Assembly (NCBI GenBank): GCA_033721235.1
Contig: JAWWAY010000001.1
Coordinates: 124,001 to 188,000, forward strand
DNA from: UBA5078 sp033721235
Lineage (GTDB): Bacteria > Pseudomonadota > Gammaproteobacteria > Pseudomonadales > Pseudohongiellaceae
Direction of reading: 5' to 3'
DNA: 64,000 nt
Part shown: in pieces, positions 24,360 through 34,160 of the stretch
Layout of the letters: every line of letters starts with the position of its first letter
How positions within the stretch are numbered: the first letter of the stretch is position 1
The notes under the pieces: generated by a model
The model's input: the letters and a program-made list of their open reading frames with translations, nothing else
The model's database searches: none
Told to the model about the DNA's origin: nothing
Made by a program: the position numbers and the translations under genes

Positions 24360-25742
24360 GTGCTTCAGATATACAACACACTCACACGGAAAAAAGAAAC
24401 CTTCACTCCTCAGCAAGAGGGCAAAGTGCGTATGTATGTATGTGGTATAACCACATACGATTACTGTCACATTGGTCATGCGCGAATGTTTGTGGCTTTC
24501 GATGTGGTTGCACGATATCTGCGTCATCGCGGGTACGATGTTACCTATGTGCGAAATATTACGGATATCGATGACAAGATTCTCAACCGGGCTAATGAAA
24601 ACGGTGAACTGTACTCTGATTTAACCGAGCGCTTTATCAAGGCGATGTGGGAAGATGAAGAAACGCTGTTCGTCCAACGCCCGGATATCGAGCCCAGAGC
24701 GACAGCGCATATTGATGAAATTATTGCGCTTATTCAGAAGCTCATTGCCAATGACTTTGCCTACCGTGTTGAGTCCGGTGATGTGTATTATTCGGTGTCT
24801 CAGTTTAAGCCCTATGGTCGCTTGTCCAATAAGAACCCAGAGGAGCTATTGGCAGGCGCTCGTATTGAGGTGGGGGAGCTGAAAAAAGATCCTAGGGATT
24901 TTGCTCTGTGGAAGGCCGCTCGTGATGGCGATGTGGGTTGGGATTCGCCCTGGGGCTATGGTCGCCCTGGATGGCATATCGAATGCTCGGCCATGTCCAC
25001 CTGCTGCTTAGGTGAAAGCTTTGATATTCATGGCGGCGGCTCGGACCTAATGTTCCCACATCATGAGAACGAAATAGCGCAATCGGAAGCAGTATCGGGC
25101 AAGCCGCTGGCGAACCTCTGGATGCATAACGGCGCCGTTAGGGTCGATAACGAGAAAATGTCGAAGTCCTTGGGCAATTTCTTCACGGTTAGAGAAGTGT
25201 TGGAGCAGTATCGCCCCGAGGTAGTACGTTACCTATTGATATCGAGCCAATACAGAAGCCCAATTAACTATTCAGAGCAGAGTTTAAAGCAGGCCGAAGC
25301 CTCGCTTGAGCGCTTCTATACGGCGCTAAGGGGCTTGGCCATAGACGAGGCTAGGGATCTAGCGAATAGTCAGTTTGAAAAGTCTTTCTGCGCGGCTATG
25401 GACGACGACTTCAATACGCCTGTGGCGCTTAGCGCCATGTTCGATCTCGCCCGCGAGATTAATAAACAGAAAGAGCTGGAGCCAAATAAGGCGGCAACTC
25501 TAGGTATCGTCTTGAAGCGTCTTGGTAAGGTGTTGGGAATATTGCAAGCCAATCCTGATGAGTTCCTACAGCTTGCCGGTGATGTGGATCCCCAGGAAGT
25601 GGATGCACTGATCGCTCAGCGCAAGCAGGCAAGAGCAGACAAGAACTGGGCACTCGCCGATGAGATCCGCGATAAACTTAATGATATGAATATCGTGGTT
25701 GAGGACGGTGCGCAGGGAAGTAGCTGGAGGGTGGAGCGGTAA
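24360..25742 (+). CDS. cysS: Cysteinyl-tRNA synthetase
   Basis: CysS charges tRNA-Cys. From GTG 24360 the product has 460 residues and starts MLQIYNTLTRKK, matching the family; a TTG four codons earlier is an unlikely alternative. The zinc ligand Cys28 lies in YVCGITTYD, HIGH is at 37-40 and KMSKS at 266-270. Other zinc ligands follow in WHIECSAMS and HHENE. The gene is followed by a three-tRNA cluster with its own promoter. Confidence 0.97.
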   Translation: MLQIYNTLTRKKETFTPQQEGKVRMYVCGITTYDYCHIGHARMFVAFDVVARYLRHRGYDVTYVRNITDIDDKILNRANENGELYSDLTERFIKAMWEDEETLFVQRPDIEPRATAHIDEIIALIQKLIANDFAYRVESGDVYYSVSQFKPYGRLSNKNPEELLAGARIEVGELKKDPRDFALWKAARDGDVGWDSPWGYGRPGWHIECSAMSTCCLGESFDIHGGGSDLMFPHHENEIAQSEAVSGKPLANLWMHNGAVRVDNEKMSKSLGNFFTVREVLEQYRPEVVRYLLISSQYRSPINYSEQSLKQAEASLERFYTALRGLAIDEARDLANSQFEKSFCAAMDDDFNTPVALSAMFDLAREINKQKELEPNKAATLGIVLKRLGKVLGILQANPDEFLQLAGDVDPQEVDALIAQRKQARADKNWALADEIRDKLNDMNIVVEDGAQGSSWRVER

Positions 25743-25808
25743 TTTCACGGCGCGATGAGCGTTTTGGCGAAAAAATGACAATACTGCAAAGAAATTTGTA
25801 ATCAGAGA

Positions 25809-25837
25809 TTGACTGTCATTAGCGCCGTGAGTATTAT
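25809..25837 (+). promoter_or_regulatory. Promoter of the tRNA cluster
   Basis: TTGACT at 25809-25814 and TATTAT at 25832-25837 are separated by exactly 17 bases, and each matches its consensus at five of six positions. GCCGACCCTGC follows as a GC-rich discriminator, typical for stable-RNA promoters under stringent control. The first tRNA starts 28 bases after the -10 box. Confidence 0.75.
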
Positions 25838-25865
25838 GCCGACCCTGCAATTATGTTGCGGATTT

Positions 25866-25942
25866 CGGGGTATAGCGCAGTCTGGTAGCGCGCCTGCTTT
25901 GGGAGCAGGATGTCGGGAGTTCGAATCTCTCTACCCCGACCA
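25866..25942 (+). tRNA. tRNA-Pro (anticodon TGG)
   Basis: Seventy-seven bases fold as a standard cloverleaf. CGGGGTA pairs with TACCCCG in the acceptor stem; the anticodon stem CCTGC/GCAGG carries the loop TTTGGGA with anticodon TGG. The T loop reads TTCGAAT and the terminal CCA is encoded. It is the first of three tRNAs in tandem. Confidence 0.97.
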
Positions 25943-25998
25943 AACTCCTTTAGATAATGTTCTATAGAGAGTGCATTCTCGGTAGATCAAAGTTTAAT

Positions 25999-26075
25999 GG
26001 TGATCGTAGCTCAGTTGGTAGAGCCCCGGACTGTGACTCCGGTTGTCGTGGGTTCGAGCCCCATCGGTCACCCCA
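25999..26075 (+). tRNA. tRNA-His (anticodon GTG)
   Basis: The molecule starts with the extra G at position -1 that is typical of tRNA-His, opposite a C discriminator. GTGATCG pairs with CGGTCAC in the acceptor stem with one wobble pair. The anticodon stem CCGGA/TCCGG holds the loop CTGTGAC, anticodon GTG. CCA is encoded. Confidence 0.97.
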
Positions 26076-26174
26076 TTATCCCGAGTTGCTGAAAACTATG
26101 TCGGCAACCGCGATTTGCGCAAGCGACTCGCTCGGGAGAGCACTGAGACAGTTTGCTCAATATTACGCGTTCCT

Positions 26175-26251
<77 letters not shown>

Positions 26252-26274
26252 TTTTTTCTTAAACCTTCCTGATC

Positions 26275-27231
26275 TTATTCTTGCCGTTTGTTACCCTGGC
26301 TTTTCACATTATTGATGGCAAACAGTTTTTCCCGAGGACAAGCAATAATATTGTCCTGACCCCTTTGCAATACCTTTGTATACGGCACTAAGTCATAATT
26401 TCCGCTGATGCGCGATTTGCCGTCGCGTTTACGGGCTTTGCTGCCGTCGACTTTGCGATTGTCAAATGTGAACAGTTCGTAGTTCTGGGGCAAGTGAGAA
26501 GCGATTTGCGCTATGCTGCTAAAAGAGTGCGCTTCGCCATAGGTGACTTCCACCACGATAATAGGGCGGGTAGCGTTCAAGGTTTCTTGAAGTCCTTGCA
26601 GCGCTGGTTTTTCGAAGCCTTCTACGTCTATTTTCATTATGTCGATTCGATCGATACCATGCTCAGGGAAATAATCGTCCCCCTTAACCAGTGCCAGCTC
26701 GCCAATGCTTACATTGCCTTTGGCTGCGGTGTTGGAGTCGAATGAGCCGATCCCTTGATTAGCTCCCGTAGGGGCATAGAAGGGCAGGCTTGCATTCTCA
26801 TTACTCACTCCGATCGTATGTATCTGAATATTGTTTATTTTATTGTTCGTTATTTGCAGGTCTAGGCGTTGGCGCACTTTGTCGAAGGGCTCAAAGGCGT
26901 GAACCTGTCTGCAAAGTGTCGACATAAAGAGGGCGTGCTGACCAATATTGGCGCCAATATCGACAAAAACACTATTATGAGAGTCAAGCGCTTGCAGGGT
27001 GTCCCGTAGAAAGTGCAATAAGGGCTTTTCAAAAGCGCCGTAATAGAAAATATGAAAGTCTATATTATTACGGAGATTGCCTTCGTAGTGCAGGCCGTAA
27101 AAGTCTTGTGTGAAAGGAAAGTCAGGAGCTTGCCCAGCCTTGGATAGACACTTGTATATTGCCCTTGATTGACGAGGTTTAAGCCATTGCTTATCCCAGA
27201 TCGTGCGGCAGAGCTGTAGCTTTAGGCTCAC
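26275..27231 (-). CDS. FkbM family SAM-dependent methyltransferase
   Basis: The 318-residue product has the FkbM methyltransferase core: the SAM-binding loop VFVDIGANIGQHAL around residues 88-101, the acidic strand-end VHAFEPF, and the family motif MKIDVEGFE near residue 206 followed by VVEVTYGE. FkbM enzymes O-methylate sugars or small molecules, often in polysaccharide or natural-product loci, but no partner genes of that type are here. It lies directly after the tRNA-Arg gene, on the opposite strand, a usual place for acquired genes. Substrate unknown. Confidence 0.87.
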   Translation of the reverse strand: MSLKLQLCRTIWDKQWLKPRQSRAIYKCLSKAGQAPDFPFTQDFYGLHYEGNLRNNIDFHIFYYGAFEKPLLHFLRDTLQALDSHNSVFVDIGANIGQHALFMSTLCRQVHAFEPFDKVRQRLDLQITNNKINNIQIHTIGVSNENASLPFYAPTGANQGIGSFDSNTAAKGNVSIGELALVKGDDYFPEHGIDRIDIMKIDVEGFEKPALQGLQETLNATRPIIVVEVTYGEAHSFSSIAQIASHLPQNYELFTFDNRKVDGSKARKRDGKSRISGNYDLVPYTKVLQRGQDNIIACPREKLFAINNVKSQGNKRQE

Positions 27232-27318
27232 TATGCGCTCCCTAAATATTTGTACTCAAGATAAGTTGGGAGTCTATTGTATCTAGGATAATTTCAAGCG
27301 CAATGCATTTTATGATGC

Positions 27319-27585
27319 CTACTTAGGAGGCTTGCTTTGTGGCCCTTCAAGCGCCTGGAGTGTCTCGCCATCCACGGCTTTATTAGCCGCTAGATCATGC
27401 AAGTCATTGAGCACCTGCTGACAAAGTTGAATTAAGTCTTGCAATCTTTTGCCCTCACATTCGCAGAAGTCAATGAACTCTTCATCGCGAGAGTTGACTA
27501 GTTCTAGTTCGACTTTCTTAAGGAGGAATTGATAGCTAGTGAGTCTTTCCTCGTAAGCGTCAATGAGATCTCTTAGTTGTGTCAT
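27319..27585 (-). CDS. Small coiled-coil protein of unknown function, paired with FlhG-like ATPase
   Basis: The 88-residue product is almost wholly helical and rich in Leu, Glu and Asp. Heptad-like hydrophobic spacing from residue 4 to 70 suggests a helical hairpin or coiled coil; the last 20 residues are polar. Two Cys occur in FCECEG. I do not recognise the family. Size and shape resemble small flagellar export chaperones (FlgN/FliT), but no sequence motif proves this. Its start overlaps the end of the ATPase gene by 26 bases, so the two are almost surely cotranscribed and probably work together. Confidence 0.68.
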   Translation of the reverse strand: MTQLRDLIDAYEERLTSYQFLLKKVELELVNSRDEEFIDFCECEGKRLQDLIQLCQQVLNDLHDLAANKAVDGETLQALEGPQSKPPK

Positions 27586-28687
27586 AGGCTACCTTCTTAG
27601 GTTCTAGCTCATCGCGTGATTTTGTTCCGTCATCCAGTTCGTCGAGAGTGATCTCAGGGTAGTGGGATCTCACCTGACGGAGAAGTGAAGACAGTAGACT
27701 CTGCATGCTATTGGGCGACAATGAGCGCGACTGAATAAGGTGAACAAAGCCTTTTTGCAGTTTTACGATCATAGCTTTCGATAGCTTGCTCTTAATTTTT
27801 GTAGGCTTGCTAGTCTTAGAGATGGTGCCTATTGGACTGCGAATGCTTTGTGGCGCCTTGGATGGGCGCCCGATCAGCTTGCGCCAAAACAGGCTAAAAG
27901 AAGTTGTGGCGGCTTGCACGCCGAACAGGCTATCGATACTGGATGCTAGGCTGGTGAAGCGTTGGCTTGCTGGGGAAGACGGATAGGCCACACACACGGG
28001 GGACTGCTTTTGTACGGCAAGGCGAAGCGAGTCGTCTCGTGGAATATAGCCAAAGTAATGGGTCTGTAAGTGAAGATAGCGCATGGCCGCGGAGGACAGT
28101 CGCTTGTAGATGTCGACACTATTGCTATAGTCGTCGACCATATTGGTGAGCACATGTACTGGAGTGCTGCTCTTATTTTGGTAAAGCACCTTTAACAGGG
28201 CGAATGCGTCCGTTAAGGAGGTCGGCTCTGGGGTAACGACGACAATGCACTGTTGGGCAGCTTGGATAAACTGAATAACATTGCTGCTTATGCCGGCGGC
28301 GGTGTCCACTATTAAATAGTCAAACTCTTGCTCCAGCTTAGCTAAGGTAGCCAGAATAATACCCTGTTGCTTGGCATCTAACTGTGCGAACTCAGTAATG
28401 CCCGAGGCGGCAGGCACAACGCGAATACCTTGTGGGCCCTCTAAGAGTATTTTCTCCAAGGGCTGTTCACCATTAAGTAGATGCTCTAGCGTGTACTGAG
28501 GCCTTATATCCAGCAGAATATTGACGTTCGCCAAACTGGTATCAGCATCGAATACGCAGACCTTATTACCCTTGCGAGCCAGGGCAATGGCCAGGTTTAC
28601 GCTGACATTGGTTTTGCCAACACCGCCCTTGCCGCTGGTAATGGCAATGACTTTGCTGGTGCTCTTGTTGCTATCCTTGGAACTCAA
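27560..28687 (-). CDS. FlhG/FleN-like MinD/ParA family ATPase, stand-alone
   Basis: The 375-residue product begins with a deviant Walker A KGGVGKT (20-26), followed by VFDADTSLANVN and VDTAAGISSNV, the pattern of the FlhG/FleN branch of the MinD/ParA ATPases. These proteins dimerise with ATP on membranes and set number or place of polar structures. After about residue 260 the C-terminus is unusual: a basic Ser/Thr/Lys-rich linker, then a predicted helical segment (KAMIVKLQKGFVHLIQ) and an acidic-basic tail. No flagellar gene lies near. Its partner is the overlapping 88-residue gene. Role in cell polarity or surface structures is inference. Confidence 0.8.
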   Translation of the reverse strand: MSSKDSNKSTSKVIAITSGKGGVGKTNVSVNLAIALARKGNKVCVFDADTSLANVNILLDIRPQYTLEHLLNGEQPLEKILLEGPQGIRVVPAASGITEFAQLDAKQQGIILATLAKLEQEFDYLIVDTAAGISSNVIQFIQAAQQCIVVVTPEPTSLTDAFALLKVLYQNKSSTPVHVLTNMVDDYSNSVDIYKRLSSAAMRYLHLQTHYFGYIPRDDSLRLAVQKQSPVCVAYPSSPASQRFTSLASSIDSLFGVQAATTSFSLFWRKLIGRPSKAPQSIRSPIGTISKTSKPTKIKSKLSKAMIVKLQKGFVHLIQSRSLSPNSMQSLLSSLLRQVRSHYPEITLDELDDGTKSRDELEPKKVAYDTTKRSH

Positions 28688-28850
28688 TGGCGTCTCTCGC
28701 GCAATCTTGCTATTGGCAGTAATGGAAGAATCCTACCACCGCAGTTGGCGTGCGCCTATCTTTTGGCCGTTAGAAAATTAGGCATAGGCTTCAGGCAGTG
28801 GGAGCTTAACGGTTATACTTCCCGATATCGATGAATAATGAGTAGAAGAT

Positions 28851-29582
28851 ATGATAGCAGTCATTGGAGGCACCGGCTTAAGCGACCCAGCGCTTTTAGG
28901 AAGCCATGAGATTAAGAGTATTTTGACCCCCTATGCAGACCAAGAGGTGCAACTGTACTTAGTAAAGCGAGGCAGTGTGCCTGTTATCTTCTTGCCTCGT
29001 CACGGCCGAGAGCACTCCTGTGCTCCCCACAGCATTAATTATCGTGCGAATATTTGGGCGCTTCGTGAAATTGGAGTCACCAAGATTTTAGCGGTAAATG
29101 CCGTAGGAGGGATTAACGAGAATATGGGGCCGGGGCAGATTGCTTTGCCCAAACAGATAATCGACTATTCTTGGGGAAGAGAGCATAGCTTTAGTCAGCA
29201 TGGCAAAGTGCTACATATTGATTTCACAAATCCCTATTCAGAGCCTCTGAGAGCGAGTCTGCTTGCCGCGGCCTCTGCACTTGGTGTCAGTGTCTGGCCA
29301 CATGGCGTTTACGCGTGCACACAGGGGCCGAGATTGGAAACTGCAGCTGAAGTACAGCGTATCAGGCGTGATGGCGGCGATATGATTGGTATGACGGGAA
29401 TGCCAGAGGCAGCCTTGGCGCGAGAGCTGGACTTAGATTACGCTAGTATTGCGGTGTCTGTGAACTGGGCCGCAGGCCTAGGTGATGAAGAGATCACCTT
29501 GGAGTCCATAGTGAAGGTGTTAAATGCCGCAATGGAGAAGGTCATCGGGCTCATCGATGCGGTGGTGGCCGAGGCGGCCTAA
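28851..29582 (+). CDS. mtnP: S-methyl-5'-thioinosine phosphorylase (MtnP family)
   Basis: This enzyme of the PNP/MTAP family (243 residues) works in the salvage of methylthioadenosine from polyamine and quorum-signal synthesis. Visible motifs are IGGTGL (phosphate loop), LPRHGREH, NAVGGINENMGPG, and GDMIGMTGMPEAALARE. In pseudomonads the homologue acts on methylthioinosine after deamination; the local neighbour order (mtnP next to csiV and mfd) is the same as I recall for that gene, so the thioinosine assignment is favoured over MTA itself. It diverges from the FlhG-like gene and converges with csiV. Confidence 0.86.
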   Translation: MIAVIGGTGLSDPALLGSHEIKSILTPYADQEVQLYLVKRGSVPVIFLPRHGREHSCAPHSINYRANIWALREIGVTKILAVNAVGGINENMGPGQIALPKQIIDYSWGREHSFSQHGKVLHIDFTNPYSEPLRASLLAAASALGVSVWPHGVYACTQGPRLETAAEVQRIRRDGGDMIGMTGMPEAALARELDLDYASIAVSVNWAAGLGDEEITLESIVKVLNAAMEKVIGLIDAVVAEAA

Positions 29583-29593
29583 GCCTAGCATTG

Positions 29594-30547
29594 CTAGGGT
29601 TGGTCGATTAAGGACTGATCCTGCTCTTGCTCTAATGCTTGCTCTAGCTGTATATCGTCAGGGCGCTCATAAGGAAAAATTTGCACGACAATTCCCAGTG
29701 CGGGATGGTCGATATAATGGAACTCATTACTGCGCAGTTCCCGCGTTTGGTGCAACTTGATGACGCGCTGTGCCAAGTAGTTTTCAAACTCATTCACTGG
29801 CTCTTCGCCCGCGTTATTTTGTAGCTCTAAAGGTAGAGGCGGTAACGGTATTGCCATTGACTCATCAATAGTGCGGCTAAAATCAGAGAGCCATAAATTG
29901 GGCTCGAAAATGACGCGATCTTCTGAGCGGTTAAAATAGAAGCGCAGGCTGCCCTCTAGTTCTGAGCGCTCACCGAACTGTCTTCCACTCTTAATGCCTA
30001 CGGCAAGATCTCTATTTTCGTGCCACATCACTTGTCGCCAAATATTGTGGTAGAGCAATCGATAGGCCGCTGAACGTTCAAGCGAGCGGTTGGTGCTTTG
30101 AAAGTCATGCTCACTAGGCGGGAGAGTCAAGAAGGCCTCTCGATCAATATCGGGCAGGCTAAAAAAATCCTGACTGACAAAGGGGCGAGGGCCTATGGGT
30201 TTCCTGCTTTGCTCTAGTGCGTCTAGCTGCTGTAGCGCCGATATGGCCTGCGTTGTACGCGGCAGCTCATTAGCGTTGGGCTCGAAAAATACGCTCCAAT
30301 CACTTAGTTGTAGTGAGTCACTTAGCTGATTGATGCGGGTTAGTCGCCGTGGAAAGCTCAGCTCAAGATTATTACTGGGCCATTGCTCCTGGCTTAGATC
30401 ACTTGCCTCGTTGCTAAAGATAGATACTTCGATTTGATACCAGCGAGCGCCGTCCTGGGCGAAGGTGTCCGCGCTGCACAATAGTGCAGCGAAAACGCCA
30501 ATGGCGCTCAAGCTAAATTTCTGTAATCTGTGTTTGAGCGTAATCAT
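29594..30547 (-). CDS. csiV: Periplasmic CsiV-like peptidoglycan-binding protein
   Basis: The 317-residue product has a signal peptide cut near residue 30 (DTFA-QD). The mature start GARWYQIEVSIF, an internal LxFYxNRSxD-like segment and the late HYIDHPALGIVVQI are typical of the CsiV family, a poorly known envelope group; some members are reported to bind peptidoglycan. It lies 42 bases downstream of mfd on the same strand, as in pseudomonads. The C-terminus is rich in Glu and Gln. Family assignment is from recall and moderately sure. Confidence 0.75.
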   Translation of the reverse strand: MITLKHRLQKFSLSAIGVFAALLCSADTFAQDGARWYQIEVSIFSNEASDLSQEQWPSNNLELSFPRRLTRINQLSDSLQLSDWSVFFEPNANELPRTTQAISALQQLDALEQSRKPIGPRPFVSQDFFSLPDIDREAFLTLPPSEHDFQSTNRSLERSAAYRLLYHNIWRQVMWHENRDLAVGIKSGRQFGERSELEGSLRFYFNRSEDRVIFEPNLWLSDFSRTIDESMAIPLPPLPLELQNNAGEEPVNEFENYLAQRVIKLHQTRELRSNEFHYIDHPALGIVVQIFPYERPDDIQLEQALEQEQDQSLIDQP

Positions 30548-30589
30548 GGTATGAGACTCTAAATGGCCGCAGCCCTAAATGCCAATTAT

Positions 30590-33500
30590 TTAACCGACTA
30601 ATATTAAGCTGTCTAGCATCTTATTGATGAAGTCGATGCGCTCCTGTGGCTGTTGCGCGTTATGGGTAAACTGAAGCTGCGTTGGGCCGGTCAGTTTGAA
30701 GACGCGCGATTGTTGCTGAACTAATTGCACAATCGCCCGTGGGTCCACTTTGGTTTCCTGCGCGAATGAGAGTTTACCTGTCACGCTGCTGGCATCAATT
30801 TTGGTAATTCCCATATGTTGGGCTCTCAATCTCAAGGCGGTTACCCTAAACAGTAGCTTCGTTTGCTCGGGTAAAAGCCCAAAGCGATCGATCATCTCTA
30901 CTTGCAGTTCGTTTATTTCGTTGTCGTCTTTGGCGCCCGCGATGCGCTTATACATAATCAGGCGCGTATGAATATCGGGAAGATATTGTTCTGGTATGAG
31001 AGCCGGGATTCGCAGGTTTATTTCGCTCATACTATTGAGGCTTGCCTCGATATTGGGTGTGCGGCCCTCGCGAATCGCCTTCACGGCTTCATCGAGCATT
31101 TCGGTGTATAAAGTGAAACCTATTTTTTGAATATGACCAGTTTGCTCCTCGCCCAAGAACTCACCCGCACCGCGTATTTCCAAGTCGTGGCTGGCAAGTG
31201 TAAAGCCAGCGCCAAGTGTATTGGCCGCGCTAATGGCTTCAATGCGTTTAAGCGCATCGGCACTCATGGCTTTGGGGTTAGGCGTCAGCATATAAGCATA
31301 GGCCTGGTGATGAGAGCGGCCCACTCGTCCTCGCAATTGGTGGAGCTGGGCCAGACCAAGCTTGTCGGCACGGTCGATAATAATAGTATTAGCGCTAGGA
31401 ATATCGATACCCGTTTCGATAATCGTTGAGCAGACTAATATGTTGTAACGCTTGTGATAGAAGTCTGCCATTATTTGTTCGAGGTCACGCTCTGGCAACT
31501 GGCCATGGGCAACACAAACTCTCGCCTCGGGAATAAGCTGAGTTAAATGCTCGGCGGTTTTGTCGATGGTCTTCACTTCATTGTGCAAGTAAAAAACTTG
31601 CCCGCCGCGCAGTAGCTCTCGCAGTATTGCTTCCTTTATTAGGCTATCTTGGCTTTCGCGAACAAATGTTTTAACAGAAAGCCGCTTGGCTGGCGGAGTG
31701 ACAATGAGCGATAAATCTCTTACGCCAGACATCGCCATATTCAGCGTGCGGGGAATAGGGGTTGCCGTCAGCGTTAGGATATCCACATTGGCTCGAATGG
31801 CCTTGAGCTTTTCTTTTTGTTGAACGCCAAAGCGATGCTCTTCGTCGATAATCAAAAGGCCTAGGTCTTTATACTTTATATTGTCTTGCAGCAATTTGTG
31901 GGTGCCAACGATGATGTCGACTTTTCCTGACTCAATTCGCGCTAGCGTTTCCTTTTGCTGTTTGGCAGAGCGAAAGCGGGAAATAATATCCACGTTCACG
32001 GGCCAACCTGCGAAGCGATCACGAAAGCTCTCGAAGTGTTGCTGTGCCAAAAGAGTGGTAGGGACCAAGATCGCCACTTGTTTGCTGTTCTGAACGGCGA
32101 TAAAAGCGGCACGCATGGCGACTTCTGTTTTGCCGAAACCAACGTCACCGCACACTAGTCGATCCATCGCTTTATTGGACTTCATGTCGGCAATGACAGC
32201 GCCGATGGCATCTTGTTGGTCGGCTGTTTCTTCGAATGGAAAACTACTGGCAAAACTATCGTAGTCGGCTTCGCTGTGCTTGTAACTAAACCCTTTCTTC
32301 GCCTCGCGTTTAGCATAAATGTCCAACAGCTCTACCGCCACATCGCGGATCTTCTCGGCGGCCTTTTTCTTGGCCTTTTGCCATTGATCTGTGCCTAGTT
32401 GATTCAGTGGGGCAAGATCGGGCTCGGTTCCGCCATAGCGGCTAATAAGGTGTAAAGAATAAACAGGTACATAGAGTGTTGAGCCTTTGGAGTACTCGAG
32501 TGTCAGAAACTCTGTGTCCTGTCCTTCCACATTAAGAGTTTGTAGGCCGCGATAGCGACCCACTCCATGCTCAAGATGCACGACTGCGGCGCCCGGGTGC
32601 AACTCCGAGAGGTTGCGAATAATAAATTCACTATTGTCGTTGCCTCGCTTGCGTCGTCTTCTCTGGGCGACTCTTTGGCCAAATAGCTGGGACTCGGTGA
32701 TGAGCAAGCGCTTGTCACTCTCTAGCCATAAACCATGATCGAGAGGTGCGACGATAATTGAAAAAGCGTCATTGCCTGCAAGGTATTCCTGCCAGCTATC
32801 TACTAGAGTAGGGCTGATCTTGGAGCCCTTTAGTAGTTCTATAAGACTCTCTCTTCTGCCTGCGGTCTCGGCGCAAAATAGAACCCGCTGCCCTGGGTGC
32901 TCAAGCAAGAAGTTCTGAAGGGCGTTGATAGGGTTGTTCTTGACACCGCTATTGAGGTTTGGCGTTAGAGAAACATCGACAGAGTAACTCTTGGCGACAC
33001 TCTCTTCACGGTATAGCTCTAGCGAGGCAAAGTTTTTGAGCGAGGAGAATATCTCGTCGGGGCTAAGAAATAATTCTTTGGGCTCGATAATAGGGCGTTG
33101 CCTATCGTGCCTTCTATCTTCGTAGCGGGTCTTTATATCATCCCAGAATCGCAGCGCGGATGCGTCGAGGTCGCCACAGCGCAGCATTAAGCTATTGTCA
33201 GGAAGGTAGTCAAACAGTGTTTGCAGTTGATCGAAGAATAGGGGCAAGTAATACTCTATGCCGGCAGAGTGTAAGCCTTGGCTAACATCTTGGTAGACGC
33301 TGCATTGTCGAGGGTCTACATCAAAGCGCTCGTGAAAGCTGTTTCTGAACCGGCTAATACCAGATTCATTCATGGGGTATTCTTTGCCCGGCAGCAGGCG
33401 AACAGAGTCTACTTTATCTAAGGAGAGTTGAGTCTCTGGGTCGAAGCTGCGCAGCGTATCAATCTCTTCATCGAGCAAATCCACACGGTAGGGCACGTCG

Positions 33501-34045
33501 CTGCCCATGGGAAATATGTCCATAATAGCGCCGCGTACCGCAAACTCGCCGTGCTCGTGGACTGAGTCCACACACTGGTAACCAGCGTTTAGAAGCTTGT
33601 GGCGCATACCCTCAATATCAAAGCTGGTGTCCACATCCAGCATAAGGCTATTGCCTTGCACATACTCTCCGGGAGTTAAACGGTGCATAAAGCTGGTGAT
33701 AGGAAGAACGAGAATTCCCCGCTTGAGGGTAGGCAGATGATAGAGGGTATTGAGCCTATCCGACACGATATCCTGGTGTGCGGAGAAGTTATCATAGGGC
33801 AGTGTTTCCCAATCTGGCAGAGTATAGACTGGGGTCGCCTGTTTGTTCGGGCTAAAAAATGGGAGTTCGCGACGAAGCTGCTCGGCTTCTTCCGTATTGC
33901 TCGTAACGAGCACAATAGGGCCTTGGTGCGTCTGGGCGATATTGGCTACCGCAAGGCTTAGGCTGCTGCCATGGAGGCCAGACCAACGTCGGTTATCGTT
34001 TGCGCCGCTGGGTAGCTCGGGCTGAAAAAGCTGAATTTTGGACAT
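30590..34045 (-). CDS. mfd: Transcription-repair coupling factor Mfd
   Basis: Mfd pushes stalled RNA polymerase off damaged DNA and recruits UvrA. The 1151 residues match the family in length. In order: an UvrB-like N-terminal region (TLPDWETLPYDNFS), the RNA polymerase-interacting domain with VVHLEHGVGRYRG near residue 490, the RecG-like translocase with GDVGFGKTE near residue 640, DEEHRFG, TATPIPRTL and QLRGRVGRS, and the C-terminal TRCF domain. It diverges from the gap gene. Confidence 0.97.
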   Translation of the reverse strand: MSKIQLFQPELPSGANDNRRWSGLHGSSLSLAVANIAQTHQGPIVLVTSNTEEAEQLRRELPFFSPNKQATPVYTLPDWETLPYDNFSAHQDIVSDRLNTLYHLPTLKRGILVLPITSFMHRLTPGEYVQGNSLMLDVDTSFDIEGMRHKLLNAGYQCVDSVHEHGEFAVRGAIMDIFPMGSDVPYRVDLLDEEIDTLRSFDPETQLSLDKVDSVRLLPGKEYPMNESGISRFRNSFHERFDVDPRQCSVYQDVSQGLHSAGIEYYLPLFFDQLQTLFDYLPDNSLMLRCGDLDASALRFWDDIKTRYEDRRHDRQRPIIEPKELFLSPDEIFSSLKNFASLELYREESVAKSYSVDVSLTPNLNSGVKNNPINALQNFLLEHPGQRVLFCAETAGRRESLIELLKGSKISPTLVDSWQEYLAGNDAFSIIVAPLDHGLWLESDKRLLITESQLFGQRVAQRRRRKRGNDNSEFIIRNLSELHPGAAVVHLEHGVGRYRGLQTLNVEGQDTEFLTLEYSKGSTLYVPVYSLHLISRYGGTEPDLAPLNQLGTDQWQKAKKKAAEKIRDVAVELLDIYAKREAKKGFSYKHSEADYDSFASSFPFEETADQQDAIGAVIADMKSNKAMDRLVCGDVGFGKTEVAMRAAFIAVQNSKQVAILVPTTLLAQQHFESFRDRFAGWPVNVDIISRFRSAKQQKETLARIESGKVDIIVGTHKLLQDNIKYKDLGLLIIDEEHRFGVQQKEKLKAIRANVDILTLTATPIPRTLNMAMSGVRDLSLIVTPPAKRLSVKTFVRESQDSLIKEAILRELLRGGQVFYLHNEVKTIDKTAEHLTQLIPEARVCVAHGQLPERDLEQIMADFYHKRYNILVCSTIIETGIDIPSANTIIIDRADKLGLAQLHQLRGRVGRSHHQAYAYMLTPNPKAMSADALKRIEAISAANTLGAGFTLASHDLEIRGAGEFLGEEQTGHIQKIGFTLYTEMLDEAVKAIREGRTPNIEASLNSMSEINLRIPALIPEQYLPDIHTRLIMYKRIAGAKDDNEINELQVEMIDRFGLLPEQTKLLFRVTALRLRAQHMGITKIDASSVTGKLSFAQETKVDPRAIVQLVQQQSRVFKLTGPTQLQFTHNAQQPQERIDFINKMLDSLILVG

Positions 34046-34160
34046 ATTACTATTAGTGCGAACTGTAAAAGGGCGTGAATTCTGGCATAAATAATCATAC
34101 TTTGTCAGAGCTAACTTCTATAAAAAGGTCGAATTTGCTGTTGCTTAGGCCTTAGTAAGG

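Noticed and set aside
25745..25830. Inverted 9-base words TCACGGCGC and GCGCCGTGA around the tRNA promoter
   Set aside because: They are about 70 bases apart with a promoter between them; a chance match is likely and no terminator features are present.
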